DNA of 64,000 bases, taken from Duganella sp. BuS-21. GTDB taxonomy: Bacteria; Pseudomonadota; Gammaproteobacteria; Burkholderiales; Burkholderiaceae_D. Position 1 is the stretch's first letter, and every line of letters begins with the position of its first letter. The notes under the pieces were generated by a model. The model ran no database searches. It was not told where the DNA came from and saw only the letters and a list, made by a program, of their open reading frames with translations. The DNA lies in assembly GCA_041874725.1 (NCBI GenBank), contig CP097466.1, positions 4,464,001 through 4,528,000 of the forward strand, in the 5' to 3' direction. This document shows, piece by piece, positions 32,509 through 41,710 of this stretch. Both the position numbers and the translations under genes were made by a program.

Positions 32509-34088
32509 TTATCCGCCTTTACGGGAGTGAAGTCCAGATCCTGATAATCCCAGCTGAAGTCGGCGATCGGCGACGCGGCTTTCATCGCGATGCGCGCCAC
32601 CTTGCCCTCAGCGTCCAGCGCAAAGGTAACATATGCCGGCTCGATAGTCTTGTCGTCGAAGCGGGTGACGTAGGTGTCGTACTGCCAGTGTTCCAGCTTG
32701 CCGCCCATGCGCGGCGTGGATTTGAAGTCGATGCGCGGGCCGTCCGCCGTCGCCGCAATCTCGATATTGCCGTACCACGGATCGCTGTAGGTTCCGACCA
32801 GCGCGGCCGCCGGCACCGACGGCCCCACCTTGGCCGGCGTGCTTTGCCCGGCCCTCAGCGCCTCCAGTCCCTGCGCCACCTGCTTCTGGCTGAAGGCCGC
32901 GTATTTGGCCGGCCAGTCGTTGGCGGGCAGGCCGAGGTAGTGGTCCATCAGCTCATACATCAGGCCACGGATGATGGCGCCGTCTTCGCTGTTGATGGTG
33001 ATGGCGAAGCCGACCTTCTGCTCCGGCAGCATCACCACCGCCGTCTTGAAGCCGAATACCGCGCCGCCGTGCCACACCACGCGCACGCCGCGATAGTCGA
33101 CCACGTCCCAGCCCAGCGCGTAGCTGGAGAACTGCGACTGCAAGGGCTTGAGTTCAGGCGGCATCTGGCCGATCGGCATCTGCACCACCGGGGTCCACAT
33201 TTGCGCGTGGCTGGCGGCGCTGAACATGCGTTTGCCGTCGGCCATGGCGCCGCCGCTCAGTTGCACCTGCAGCCATTTGGCCAGGTCGTTGGCGCTGCTG
33301 GCGATGCCGCCGGCCGGCGCGGCGTTGCGGCCCAGGTCATCGCGTTCGTCGAGCCGCTCCTGGTCGCCGGCGCCGCGCAGGCCGCCGTTCATGCGCGCGT
33401 GCGGATAGGCGCGGTTCTCGGTGGCGAAATTGCGCTCATTGTCGCTGGTCGAATTGCGCATGCCGGCCGCCTGCAGCACGTGCTGGCGTGTGTACTCCTC
33501 CCAGCTTTGGCCGCTGACGGTTTCGATCAGTTGTCCCGCCACCACGTACATCAGATTGGAATAGGCAAAGGTGGTGCGGAAGCTGGTGGCCGGCTTGAAG
33601 TAGCGCAGGCGCCGCACCACCTCGGCGCGCGAGACGTTGCTGCGGGGGACAAACAGCAGGTCGCCGGTGCCGTAGCCGATGCCGCTGCGATGCACCAGCA
33701 GGTCGCGGATGGTCATCTCGCGCGTCACCCACGGATCGTACATCTGAAAGCCCGGCAGGTGGTCGATCACGCGGTCGTCCCATTTTATTTTGCCGGCGTC
33801 CACCAGCGTCGCCAGCGCGGCGACGGTGACGGCTTTGCTGGTGGAGCCGATCGGGAACAGCGTGTCCGCATCGACCTTGGCCGGTGCGCCCAGCTGGCGC
33901 ACGCCGTAGCCGCGCGCCAGCGTGGTCTTGCCGTTTTCGACGATGGCAATCGCCAGGCCCGGCACGCCGATCTGCTGGCGCAAGGCCTCGACGCGGGCAT
34001 CGAAGCGCGCCGGCGGCGCGGCGTGCGCCAGGCCGGCGACGGCGAGTAAGAGCGCGGCCACGGCCTGCGCCATGATGATCTTGTTCAT
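32505..34088 (-). CDS. Exported serine hydrolase, beta-lactamase/D-aminopeptidase fold
   Basis: A 527-residue protein with a signal peptide (MNKIIMAQAVAALLLAVAGL, AHA). The penicillin-binding-type domain has SxxK at Ser82-Lys85 (GSTSKAV), the YSN motif (FAYSNLMYVVAG) and an HGG triad element (VVWHGGAVFGFKT). A C-terminal lipocalin-like domain of about 110 residues follows. Relatives include D-aminopeptidases, D-alanyl carboxypeptidases and esterases. Within this operon a role in trimming D-amino-acid peptides in the periplasm is likely but unproven. Both ends overlap neighbours by 4 nt (dgcN upstream, dipeptidase downstream). Confidence 0.9.
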   Translation of the reverse strand: MNKIIMAQAVAALLLAVAGLAHAAPPARFDARVEALRQQIGVPGLAIAIVENGKTTLARGYGVRQLGAPAKVDADTLFPIGSTSKAVTVAALATLVDAGKIKWDDRVIDHLPGFQMYDPWVTREMTIRDLLVHRSGIGYGTGDLLFVPRSNVSRAEVVRRLRYFKPATSFRTTFAYSNLMYVVAGQLIETVSGQSWEEYTRQHVLQAAGMRNSTSDNERNFATENRAYPHARMNGGLRGAGDQERLDERDDLGRNAAPAGGIASSANDLAKWLQVQLSGGAMADGKRMFSAASHAQMWTPVVQMPIGQMPPELKPLQSQFSSYALGWDVVDYRGVRVVWHGGAVFGFKTAVVMLPEQKVGFAITINSEDGAIIRGLMYELMDHYLGLPANDWPAKYAAFSQKQVAQGLEALRAGQSTPAKVGPSVPAAALVGTYSDPWYGNIEIAATADGPRIDFKSTPRMGGKLEHWQYDTYVTRFDDKTIEPAYVTFALDAEGKVARIAMKAASPIADFSWDYQDLDFTPVKADK

Positions 34089-35107
34089 ACGCGCTCCTGA
34101 ATATGATTGAGCAGTTGATCGAAAGCGGCGCCGCCGCGCATCGGATCGGCGACGGGCAGGCCAAGGCGTTGCGACAGTGCGTCGATGACAGCTTGCGCCA
34201 CATCCGCTTCCATGGCCGAGGTATTCAGCGCCACGCCGGCGCAAGCGATGGCGGGATTGGTGACGCGCCCCAGCGCCACGGTCTGCGCGATCACCGCTTC
34301 AACCGACGGCAGCGGCGTGTCGCCGAAACCGAGGATGTGGGTGCGGCCCGGATCGTGGCAGACCACAAATAAATCCGGCTGGCTGCCGTGCAGCAGACCG
34401 AGCGACACGCCCGCATACGCAGGATGGAACAACGAGCCCTGCCCTTCGATCACGTCGAGGTGATGCGGCGCGGCGGCGGGGCTGAGCATCTCCGCCGCGC
34501 CGGCCACGAAGTCCGACACCACGGCGTCGATGGGCATGCCGCCGCCGGCGATCAGGATGCCGGTCTGGCCGCTGGCGCGGAAGTCCGCATCCACGCCGCG
34601 TGCGCGCAAGGCGCGGGCCAGCGCCAGCGCCGTGTACTTTTTACCCAGCGCACAGTCGGTGCCCACCGTCAGCAGCCGTTTGCCGGAACGACGCCGGCCG
34701 CTGGCCACTGGAATATTGACCGGCGGCGTGCGGATATCGATCAGGCGCCGGCCCAGCCGCTCGGCCGCCGCCCGCAGCGGCTCGACCTGCGCCAGCTTGA
34801 CGTGCATGCCGGAGACCAGGTCCAGCCCCGCCTCCAGGCCGTCCAGCAACGCCGGCACCCAGCTTTCGGGTATCAGTCCGCCCGGCGCGGCCACGCCGAT
34901 CACCAGCGCCGTCGCGCCCTGCGCCTGCGCCTGTTGCGGCGATAACGACGGCAGGCCGGTGCTGACGGTGGCCGCCGGCAAAGCCAGTTCGCCGACACAG
35001 CGCTCGCCGGCCCAGTCGCGCAGGCCGAAGGCGGTCTTGGCGTAGCCCGGCTCCACGGTATCGCCGAGGAACAGCAGGTAGCGGCCCAAAGTGGTTTCCA
35101 CAGTCAT
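34085..35107 (-). CDS. dgcN: DUF1611-family protein DgcN (N-acetyltransferase of D-glutamate pathway)
   Basis: A 340-residue cytoplasmic protein of the DUF1611 family. An N-terminal domain (residues 1-130) is followed by a P-loop-like domain starting LLTVGTDCALGKKYTALALA and later VIEGQGSLFHPAYAGVSLGL and CHDPGRTHILGF. In the DgcN-DgcA pathway described in marine Proteobacteria, DgcN acetylates D-glutamate and DgcA racemises the product to N-acetyl-L-glutamate. The partner DgcA is encoded in the same operon, which supports the assignment. The ATG at 35107 shares one base with the TonB-receptor stop and has AAGGAG before it. An upstream extension only reads the receptor gene. Confidence 0.85.
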   Translation of the reverse strand: MTVETTLGRYLLFLGDTVEPGYAKTAFGLRDWAGERCVGELALPAATVSTGLPSLSPQQAQAQGATALVIGVAAPGGLIPESWVPALLDGLEAGLDLVSGMHVKLAQVEPLRAAAERLGRRLIDIRTPPVNIPVASGRRRSGKRLLTVGTDCALGKKYTALALARALRARGVDADFRASGQTGILIAGGGMPIDAVVSDFVAGAAEMLSPAAAPHHLDVIEGQGSLFHPAYAGVSLGLLHGSQPDLFVVCHDPGRTHILGFGDTPLPSVEAVIAQTVALGRVTNPAIACAGVALNTSAMEADVAQAVIDALSQRLGLPVADPMRGGAAFDQLLNHIQERV

Positions 35108-37308
35108 TAAAACTCCTTGGTCAGGGTGACGCCCAACGTACGCGGCGCGATCACGCCCGTGTTGATGGCGCCGCCCGGTGCGACGTTCATGCCGTTGGCG
35201 GTCTGCGCGCCGGTGGACACCTTGCCGTGGCTGTTGCCGAGGTTTTTGCCGTAAGCTTCCAGCGTCCACGTGCCCATTTCAAGGCCGACGTGAGCGTCGA
35301 CCACGTTATACGACGGCACTTCGCGCTGGCGGCCGTGGGCCGTGCGGTAAGCGCCGTCGAACGACGCCGACTGGTCCGAAAGGTGCCGCACCGAGGCGCC
35401 CGCAAACGCCTGCGTGGTGTCGCCCACGGCCCAGCGGTAGTCGGCCATCAGGGCCATGCTTAACTTGGGCGAGAACGGCAGCCGGTCGCCCTTGACGCCG
35501 CCCACCAGCGGATCGGTGTCGCCATCCAGTCGGGCCTTGTTGTAAGAGCCGTTGGCCGACAGGCGCAGGCCCTGCAGCGGCCGCAGGGTGGCGTTGAATT
35601 CCAGACCGTTGGAAGTCGCGCCGACGCCGTTGGTGTTGACGCCGAAGCCGTTGACCACAGCCAGCAGCTGGATGTCTTTCCATTCGATATGGAAGGCCGC
35701 CACTTCAAACGACAGCTTGCCGTCGGCGCTGAGCGACTTGTAACCGATCTCGTAGCTCATCACCGAATCGGAAGCGTAGGTGGTCGGCGTGCCGGCCGGC
35801 GCGTTCGGCGGCAGCACATTCGGGCCGCCCGGACGGAAGCCCTTGGCAGCGCGCGCATACAGCGAGTTGCGATCGTCGATCTTGAACTTCGGCGCGACCG
35901 CGTAGGTGAACACGTGCTCCGACGACTCGGCCGTCAGATCGGATGGACCGCCCACCAGCGCGCCGTCCTGCGCCTGCTGCGCGTCTTGCTTGTTGTGGCT
36001 ATAGCGGGCGCCCAGATCGAGATCGTAGCGCGGGCCGAAGTGGAAGGTGGTGTTGGCGAAGGCCGCGTATTCCTTGTACTTGGAGGCCAGTTCCACCCGC
36101 GCCAACAGCGGCAAGGCGGTGATCGGCGTCAGGGTGCCGGGGTTCACGGGCGCATAGCGCTGCTTGATCAGCCCTTCCTCGTCGGTGTAGTAGACGCCGG
36201 CCAGCCAATCGAACGCGCCGCCCGGATTGGAGCTGAGGCGCACTTCCTGCGTGAACTTCTTCAGGTTGGTGTTCTGCGCCAGGTAAAGTTCGTTGGGCGT
36301 CTCGAAGATGCTGGCGATCAGCGCGCTCAGGTTGTAGGTGGCGTCGTCGCGGTAGGTCTGCTTCTGGCGCGCGGCGCTGGTGGAGGAAGTCAGCGCGGCC
36401 CAGCCCATGTTCCAGTTCAGGGTGGCGTTGTAGACGCGGTAGTTCACGTCGTGGAGCTGCGGCACGAACTGCGACGACGACTGGCGGCCGTGCAGCGTGG
36501 CCAGCGTCTCTGGATCGCTTTCGACCACGCTGGAGGAATCGACCTCGATGTTCTGCGCCACCGCCGACAGCCGCAGCGAGAAGTCTTTGTTCGGTGCGTA
36601 CAGCAGCGAGGCGCGGCCGCCGTAGTTGCGCGAGCCGTTGATGTCGTTGGCGCGATCCGAGCCCTCCGTGCCGATGGAGTCGATGAAGCCCGGCTCTTTG
36701 GTGTACGAGCCGGAGGCGCGGAAGGCCAGCGTGTCGCTGATCGGCGTATTCACCACCAGGTTGGAGCGGTAGGCCAGCTTGCCGCCTTCCACCGTGGCTG
36801 CGCCGGCGCGGGCGCGCAGCACGAAGTTCTCGGTATCGGGTGCGTTGGTGACGAATTTCAGCAGGCCGCCCAGCGAGCTGGCGCCGTACACCGCGCCCTG
36901 CGGACCGCGCAGCACTTCCACGCGCGCCATGTCGAAGGTGTCGAAGTCGCCGGCCAGCACGGCGCCGTTGACCAGGCCACTGCTGGAGCCGAACGGCGTT
37001 TCATCGAGATACACGGCGACGGTGGAGGCGACGCCGCCGGTGTCCAGGCCGCGCAGCACCAGCCGCCCTTCGCCCGGCGTGCTTTGCACCAGCTGCAGGC
37101 TGGGCACCAGTTTCAGGTAGTCGGCAAAGGTGCTGGCCTGTTCGCGTTCCAGCGTTTCGCCGCTGATGACAGACACCGATTGCGCCACGTCCAGCGTGGT
37201 CTGCGTGCGCTTTTGCGCGGTGATCAATACCTGCTGGACTTCCGGCTCGGCCGCGTAAGCGCTAGCGACTGCCAGCGCCATCGACGTCAACAATAAGCTC
37301 TTCAACAT
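35107..37308 (-). CDS. TonB-dependent outer-membrane receptor
   Basis: A 733-residue receptor with a signal peptide (MLKSLLLTSMALAVASAYA), a TonB-box-like VQQVLITAQKR, a plug domain to about residue 170 (VARVEVLRGPQGAVYGASSLGG pattern, present as RVEVLRGPQGAVYGASSLGG) and a 22-strand barrel ending in TLGVTLTKEF with the terminal Phe needed for assembly. It would import a substrate across the outer membrane with energy from TonB. Operon position between dgcN and a POT transporter suggests peptides or peptidoglycan fragments rather than iron. The next gene starts within its stop codon. Confidence 0.92.
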   Translation of the reverse strand: MLKSLLLTSMALAVASAYAAEPEVQQVLITAQKRTQTTLDVAQSVSVISGETLEREQASTFADYLKLVPSLQLVQSTPGEGRLVLRGLDTGGVASTVAVYLDETPFGSSSGLVNGAVLAGDFDTFDMARVEVLRGPQGAVYGASSLGGLLKFVTNAPDTENFVLRARAGAATVEGGKLAYRSNLVVNTPISDTLAFRASGSYTKEPGFIDSIGTEGSDRANDINGSRNYGGRASLLYAPNKDFSLRLSAVAQNIEVDSSSVVESDPETLATLHGRQSSSQFVPQLHDVNYRVYNATLNWNMGWAALTSSTSAARQKQTYRDDATYNLSALIASIFETPNELYLAQNTNLKKFTQEVRLSSNPGGAFDWLAGVYYTDEEGLIKQRYAPVNPGTLTPITALPLLARVELASKYKEYAAFANTTFHFGPRYDLDLGARYSHNKQDAQQAQDGALVGGPSDLTAESSEHVFTYAVAPKFKIDDRNSLYARAAKGFRPGGPNVLPPNAPAGTPTTYASDSVMSYEIGYKSLSADGKLSFEVAAFHIEWKDIQLLAVVNGFGVNTNGVGATSNGLEFNATLRPLQGLRLSANGSYNKARLDGDTDPLVGGVKGDRLPFSPKLSMALMADYRWAVGDTTQAFAGASVRHLSDQSASFDGAYRTAHGRQREVPSYNVVDAHVGLEMGTWTLEAYGKNLGNSHGKVSTGAQTANGMNVAPGGAINTGVIAPRTLGVTLTKEF

Positions 37309-37329
37309 GTGCTTCTCCCGTCAGGTGTG

Positions 37330-38610
37330 TTAATTGGTGTTTTGGTGGGTTTGATTTATTTTTTGTGTCGCAGGATGCAACAGCCACAGCAGCGCGGCTG
37401 CGAGCGACGCCAGTCCCGCCAGCAGCGCGAAGAAGGAGGCCGGTTCGCAGCGGCTCCACAGGCTGCCGACGACACCGGCGCTCAGGCTGCCGGTGAAGAT
37501 GATCAGGAACCAGGCGCCCACCGTGGTGGTGCCCAGCCGGGGCGGCGCAAGCCGCGCGAACAGGCCCAGGCCGGTCGGCAGGATGAACAGCTCGCCGAAG
37601 GTGAAGATCAGGAAGAACAGTGCCAGCCACATCCAGCCTGCCGGTTTGCCGCCGGCCTGCCAGGCCACCAGCGCCAGCAGCAGGTAGGCGGCGCCGACGA
37701 TCAGCGCGCCCAGTGCCATGCGGCGTGCCGGCGGCTGGTCGTGGCCGGCGTCGGCGCGGCGCCGCCACCAGGCCAGCAGCGGTGGCGTCATCAACATCAC
37801 GAAAAGCGGGTTGAGCGACTGGAACCAGGTCATGGGAATCAGCCAGTTGCCGGCCTGGCGATCCAGGCCGCTGTCCGCCCACAGGGCCACGGTGTTGCCG
37901 ACCTGCTCGTAGGCGGAGCGGAACACCGTCACCGCGACGCCGATGGCGACCAGCGTGAGCACGGTGCGACGGTCGAAGCCGCGCGGCGCCGCTGCGGTTG
38001 CTGCTGCGGCAGACGCGATGCGCTCCGGCTCCGGCGGCAACCAGCGCTGGCCGTTCAGGTAGATCGCCAGGCCCGCCAGCATGCCGACGCCGGCCAGCCC
38101 GAAGCCGTAGTGCCAGCCATAGACTTCGCCGATGGTCCCGCACAGCAGCGGCGCCAGGAAGCCGCCGATGTTGATGCCGACGTAGTAGACGTTATAGGCC
38201 CAGCCACGGCGCGGATCGTCGCGGCGGTACAGGTCGCCCACCTGGCTCGGCAAAGTCGGCAGGAACAAGCCGTTACCCAGTGCGATGGTGATCAGCGCCA
38301 GGTAGAACAGCGGCTCGAACGCCATCATGAAGTGCCCCGCCGCCATTACCGACGCGCCGATGATGATGGCGCGCCGTTTGCCCAGGAAGCGGTCCACCAT
38401 CATGCCGCCGATGATGGGCGTAAAGTAGGCGCAGGCGGTGTAGGCGCCGTAGATGTAGGAGGCATGCGCCTGGCCCAGCATCAGCTGCCGCGTCATGAAG
38501 TAGACCAGCAGCGCGCGCATGCCGTAGTAGGAAAACTGTTCCCACATATTCGTGAGGAACAGCACCGTCAGGCCACGCGGATGGCCGAACCACGTGGCCC
38601 CGGTCGTCAT
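37330..38610 (-). CDS. POT/PTR2-family proton-coupled oligopeptide transporter
   Basis: A 426-residue inner-membrane transporter. The N-terminal segment LFLTNMWEQFSYYGMRALLVYFM carries the POT signature, with E-x-x-E reduced to WEQ and the FSYYGMR core intact. YNVYYVGINIGGFLAPLLCG is the second PTR2 signature. Around twelve helices follow, shorter than many POT members. Such proteins import di- and tripeptides with protons. In this operon it would deliver periplasmic peptides to the cytosolic DgcN/DgcA pair. Its ATG overlaps the dgcA stop by 4 nt; the 21-nt gap to the receptor is the only non-overlapping junction in the operon. Confidence 0.9.
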   Translation of the reverse strand: MTTGATWFGHPRGLTVLFLTNMWEQFSYYGMRALLVYFMTRQLMLGQAHASYIYGAYTACAYFTPIIGGMMVDRFLGKRRAIIIGASVMAAGHFMMAFEPLFYLALITIALGNGLFLPTLPSQVGDLYRRDDPRRGWAYNVYYVGINIGGFLAPLLCGTIGEVYGWHYGFGLAGVGMLAGLAIYLNGQRWLPPEPERIASAAAATAAAPRGFDRRTVLTLVAIGVAVTVFRSAYEQVGNTVALWADSGLDRQAGNWLIPMTWFQSLNPLFVMLMTPPLLAWWRRRADAGHDQPPARRMALGALIVGAAYLLLALVAWQAGGKPAGWMWLALFFLIFTFGELFILPTGLGLFARLAPPRLGTTTVGAWFLIIFTGSLSAGVVGSLWSRCEPASFFALLAGLASLAAALLWLLHPATQKINQTHQNTN

Positions 38611-39635
38611 GGCATCACCCGCGCGCCGACGCCGATGCCGACGCCAGCTCCCCACACCGCCGACGACGACCACACGTTGCCGTGCACGTAGTCGACGCCG
38701 GGCTGGCGGTCGTTGGCGAGGAAGGTCGGACCGTCCAGGTCAACGATGTCGCAGCTTTGTCCAAGTACAAAGCTCGGCGCCATCGCCAGGCTGGACCCGC
38801 CCATATTGCCGACCATGACGCGCAGGCCGAGCCGCCGGGCCTCGGCCGCCATCATCAGCCCTTCGGTCAGGCCGCCGCACTTATCCAGCTTGATGTTTAC
38901 CACATCGAAGCGGCCCAGCGCCGACGGCACGTCGTCCAATGTCAGGATGCTTTCGTCGCCGGCGATCGGAATCGCCGAACGATAACCCTGCAGATGCGCC
39001 TCCTGTCCACGCGCCAGCGGCTGCTCCAGCAGCGCCACCCGATAGGTCGACAGGCCGGCCACCAGCGCATCCAGATCGTCCGCACCAAAGCCCTGGTTGC
39101 CGTCCACGCCCAGCCACACGTCCGGCCGGGCGGCGCGGATCGACGCTACCCGCGCCAGGTCGAGCTCAAGCTCCCCGGTCAGCTTGACCTTGATGGCGCG
39201 CGCCTGGGCGCATTCCCGCGCCGCCTGCGCCATGCGCAACGGTTCGTCCGCGCCCAGCGTGAAGGTGGTGCGCAAGGCGCGCGGCGCCGTCTGGCCGGCC
39301 AGCTGCCACACCGGCATGCCATGGCGCGCGGCCTCCAGCTCCCACAGCGCGCAATCGACCGCATTGCGGGCGCCGCCGGGCGGCATTAAACCGCGCAGCT
39401 CGTCGCGGCTGGGATCGGCCTCGATGGTGTCGCGCGCGCGTTCCAGTTCGGCCAGCATGTGCGGCGCGTCGTCGCCCAGGTAGTAGACGCCGCCGCCCTC
39501 GCCGCGTCCTTCGAAGCGGCCATCACTGAGCTTGACCACCACCACGTTGAAATGCTCGAACAGATAGCCGGAGATACGGAACGGCTGCCGCAGTTGCAGC
39601 TGTTCCGACGTCACGGTGAGCGTCAGGCGTGCCAT
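38607..39635 (-). CDS. dgcA: Enolase-superfamily epimerase DgcA (N-acetyl-D-glutamate racemase / L-Ala-D/L-Glu epimerase type)
   Basis: A 342-residue enzyme of the muconate-lactonising/dipeptide-epimerase group. All catalytic elements are visible: the KxK motif in AIKVKLTG, metal ligands Asp in WLGVDGNQGF, Glu in ALLEQPLARG and Asp in PIAGDESILT, and the second base Lys in VNIKLDKCGG. Relatives epimerise L-Ala-D-Glu from peptidoglycan (YcjG) or racemise N-acetyl-D-glutamate (DgcA). Presence of dgcN in the same operon favours DgcA, but a dipeptide epimerase role cannot be excluded. The start shares one base with the stop of the upstream serine hydrolase. Confidence 0.87.
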   Translation of the reverse strand: MARLTLTVTSEQLQLRQPFRISGYLFEHFNVVVVKLSDGRFEGRGEGGGVYYLGDDAPHMLAELERARDTIEADPSRDELRGLMPPGGARNAVDCALWELEAARHGMPVWQLAGQTAPRALRTTFTLGADEPLRMAQAARECAQARAIKVKLTGELELDLARVASIRAARPDVWLGVDGNQGFGADDLDALVAGLSTYRVALLEQPLARGQEAHLQGYRSAIPIAGDESILTLDDVPSALGRFDVVNIKLDKCGGLTEGLMMAAEARRLGLRVMVGNMGGSSLAMAPSFVLGQSCDIVDLDGPTFLANDRQPGVDYVHGNVWSSSAVWGAGVGIGVGARVMP

Positions 39636-41572
39636 CAGTAATTCACCGTGAAGGCCAGCAGGCCGAAGCTGAATGCCACCCACAGCAGCACGAGGCTGGA
39701 CACCAGCACCAGCACGCTCCACAGCTTGCGCAGCCGGCTGCGGCCATCGGTCAAGGCCAGTTGCAGATTGCGTGCGCTGAGCAGCACCGCGCCGACGAAC
39801 ACCACCAGGCCCACCGCCTGCAGCAGCCACAGATATGGATCGCTGAGCGAGGTGGCGTATTTCAGGCTGCTCAGCATGGCCGCGAACATGCCGGTCCAGC
39901 CCAGCAGCACGCCGATGCTGAGGCCCGCAGCGATCTGCGTGGCGCGGGCGGCAGTGCGCGCCTTACCGGCCGGCAGCGGCGCCACGCCGTATTTGCGGCG
40001 GCAGAACCAGCCCACCGGCAGCGCCAGGAAGGTCAACAGCAGGACCGGCAGCGCCACCATCAGGGCCGGCATCAGCCAGGCGCCGGACTGCGAGGCCGGC
40101 ACGCGGTCGAACACCATGAACGGCGACATGAAGTCCATGCTCCAGCGTACCGGCTTGCCGTCCACCACTTGCGCGGCGATGCGGTCGTGGCCGTTGCGGT
40201 CGCGCCAGATGAACGGCGCGATCTCCACCCACTCGCGCGGGCGATGGTTGCGGCCCACCAGGTCGGGAATCAGCAGCTCGCCTTTCTCGTTGACGGTGAC
40301 CTTGGTCTGGCCGATGAAGCCGAGGATGGAGAAGAAGCTCGATGCCGAGCGGCGGCTGTTCTGCCAGGTGCCGCTCATCAGCTTCGCGTGTTCGGCGGCG
40401 GTTTTGTCGTCGACCTTGCCGTCCGGCGCGCCTTCGTAGGCGAAATAACGGTCAGAGAAGTCGTGGAACAGCGCGGTGCGCAGCGTGCCGGCGGCGCCGC
40501 CCTTGCCGGCGCTGTTGAAGGACACGTAGAAGCCGACACCCTCCTTCATGTACAGGTGCAGCGAGGTGTGGAAGGCTTCGGTGTCGCCCAGGTGGCCGAC
40601 CACGGAGCGGCCGTTGATATTGGTTTCAAAGAAGCCCAGTTCCATGCGGTTGAGCGGACCGACCAGCGATTTCGGATTGACCTTGGCCAGCGGGCTGTCC
40701 AGCATGGTGCTGGCGGTGGCCTGCGACAGGATGCGTTGGCCATCGAGTTCGCCGTAACGCAGGTTGGCCAGCATGAAGCGGCCCATGTCGGTGCCGGAGG
40801 CGGACAGCGAACCGGCCGGCGCCGGGCCGACGATCTCGAACGGCTCCGCCGGCTCGCCGACCTTGGCGTAACCGCGCGACATATGCGGCTCCAGCGCGGC
40901 CGGCAGCGGCTGACGGAAGCTGGCCGTGCGCATGTCCAGCGGCTTGAAGATCTTCTGCTCGACGTAATCGTCGAACGACAGGCCCGATAAGCGTTCAACC
41001 ACATAGCCGGCCAGCGCGGTGGCGTAGTTGGAATAGGCCGGCGTGGTGCCGGCGGCGTAGATGCGGTGCGGCACCCAGGCTTTCAGCAGGTCGCCCAGCT
41101 TGGGCGTCTTGGCCGGGAAGTAGTCGATGATCTCCTTGGCCGCTTCCTCGAAGCCGGCCGTGTGGGTCATCACCTGGCGCAGCGTGATGGGAGCGCCGTC
41201 CAGTGCAGGAATCTTGAAGTCGAGGTAGGTGTTGATGTCGGCATCCAGGTCCAGCTTGCCCTGCTCCACCATCTGCATCACGGCGGTCCAGGTCACCAGC
41301 TTGGAGACCGAGCCGGGACGGAACAACGTGCGCTCGGGATCGACCGGCTTGCGCTTTTCCACATCGGCGTAGCCGAAGCCGCGCGCGGTGAGGATCTGGC
41401 CGTCCTTGACCACCACCACGACGGCGCCCGGAATGTCGCCGGTGTTCAGCGCGTAGGGCATATAGCCGTCCAGCCAGCCGTCGACATTTTCCTTGGTGAG
41501 GCCCTGCTGAGCCACCGCGCTACCCGCTGCCAGATACAACGCCCCTACTAGTATTGCCCGTCGGAAAACCAT
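39635..41572 (-). CDS. Membrane-anchored serine hydrolase (beta-lactamase fold), first gene of the peptide operon
   Basis: A 645-residue protein with an N-terminal signal (ILVGALYLAAGSAVA). The catalytic domain has SxxK at Ser88-Lys91 (GSVSKLV), YSN (PAYSNYATALAG) and an H-L-G element (VVGHLGDTEAF). A middle beta domain and, from about residue 490, four to five membrane helices (LMPALMVALPVLLLTFLALP onward) complete it. The active site would face the periplasm while the tail anchors it. Related proteins hydrolyse D-amino-acid peptides or esters. GGGAGAGG precedes the ATG at 41572, and the intergenic region to the divergent XRE regulator holds the likely operon promoter. Confidence 0.9.
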   Translation of the reverse strand: MVFRRAILVGALYLAAGSAVAQQGLTKENVDGWLDGYMPYALNTGDIPGAVVVVVKDGQILTARGFGYADVEKRKPVDPERTLFRPGSVSKLVTWTAVMQMVEQGKLDLDADINTYLDFKIPALDGAPITLRQVMTHTAGFEEAAKEIIDYFPAKTPKLGDLLKAWVPHRIYAAGTTPAYSNYATALAGYVVERLSGLSFDDYVEQKIFKPLDMRTASFRQPLPAALEPHMSRGYAKVGEPAEPFEIVGPAPAGSLSASGTDMGRFMLANLRYGELDGQRILSQATASTMLDSPLAKVNPKSLVGPLNRMELGFFETNINGRSVVGHLGDTEAFHTSLHLYMKEGVGFYVSFNSAGKGGAAGTLRTALFHDFSDRYFAYEGAPDGKVDDKTAAEHAKLMSGTWQNSRRSASSFFSILGFIGQTKVTVNEKGELLIPDLVGRNHRPREWVEIAPFIWRDRNGHDRIAAQVVDGKPVRWSMDFMSPFMVFDRVPASQSGAWLMPALMVALPVLLLTFLALPVGWFCRRKYGVAPLPAGKARTAARATQIAAGLSIGVLLGWTGMFAAMLSSLKYATSLSDPYLWLLQAVGLVVFVGAVLLSARNLQLALTDGRSRLRKLWSVLVLVSSLVLLWVAFSFGLLAFTVNY

Positions 41573-41657
41573 GGACCTCTCCCTCTCGATTGTGTATTTG
41601 CTATGGACTACATCACGCGATAGAATGCACTTTGCTGAAACGGTTAAAAATTCTCTA

Positions 41658-41679
41658 ATCAGGACACTTTGATCCTGAT
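41658..41679. promoter_or_regulatory. Candidate operator: perfect 7-bp inverted repeat
   Basis: ATCAGGA (41658-41664) and TCCTGAT (41673-41679) are exact reverse complements separated by 8 bp. They lie in the A+T-rich 138-bp gap between the peptide operon and the divergent XRE-cupin regulator, a position suited to control of both by that protein. Confidence 0.5.
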
Positions 41680-41710
41680 CGGATAATTTGTCAATATTTG
41701 GAAATTGAAA

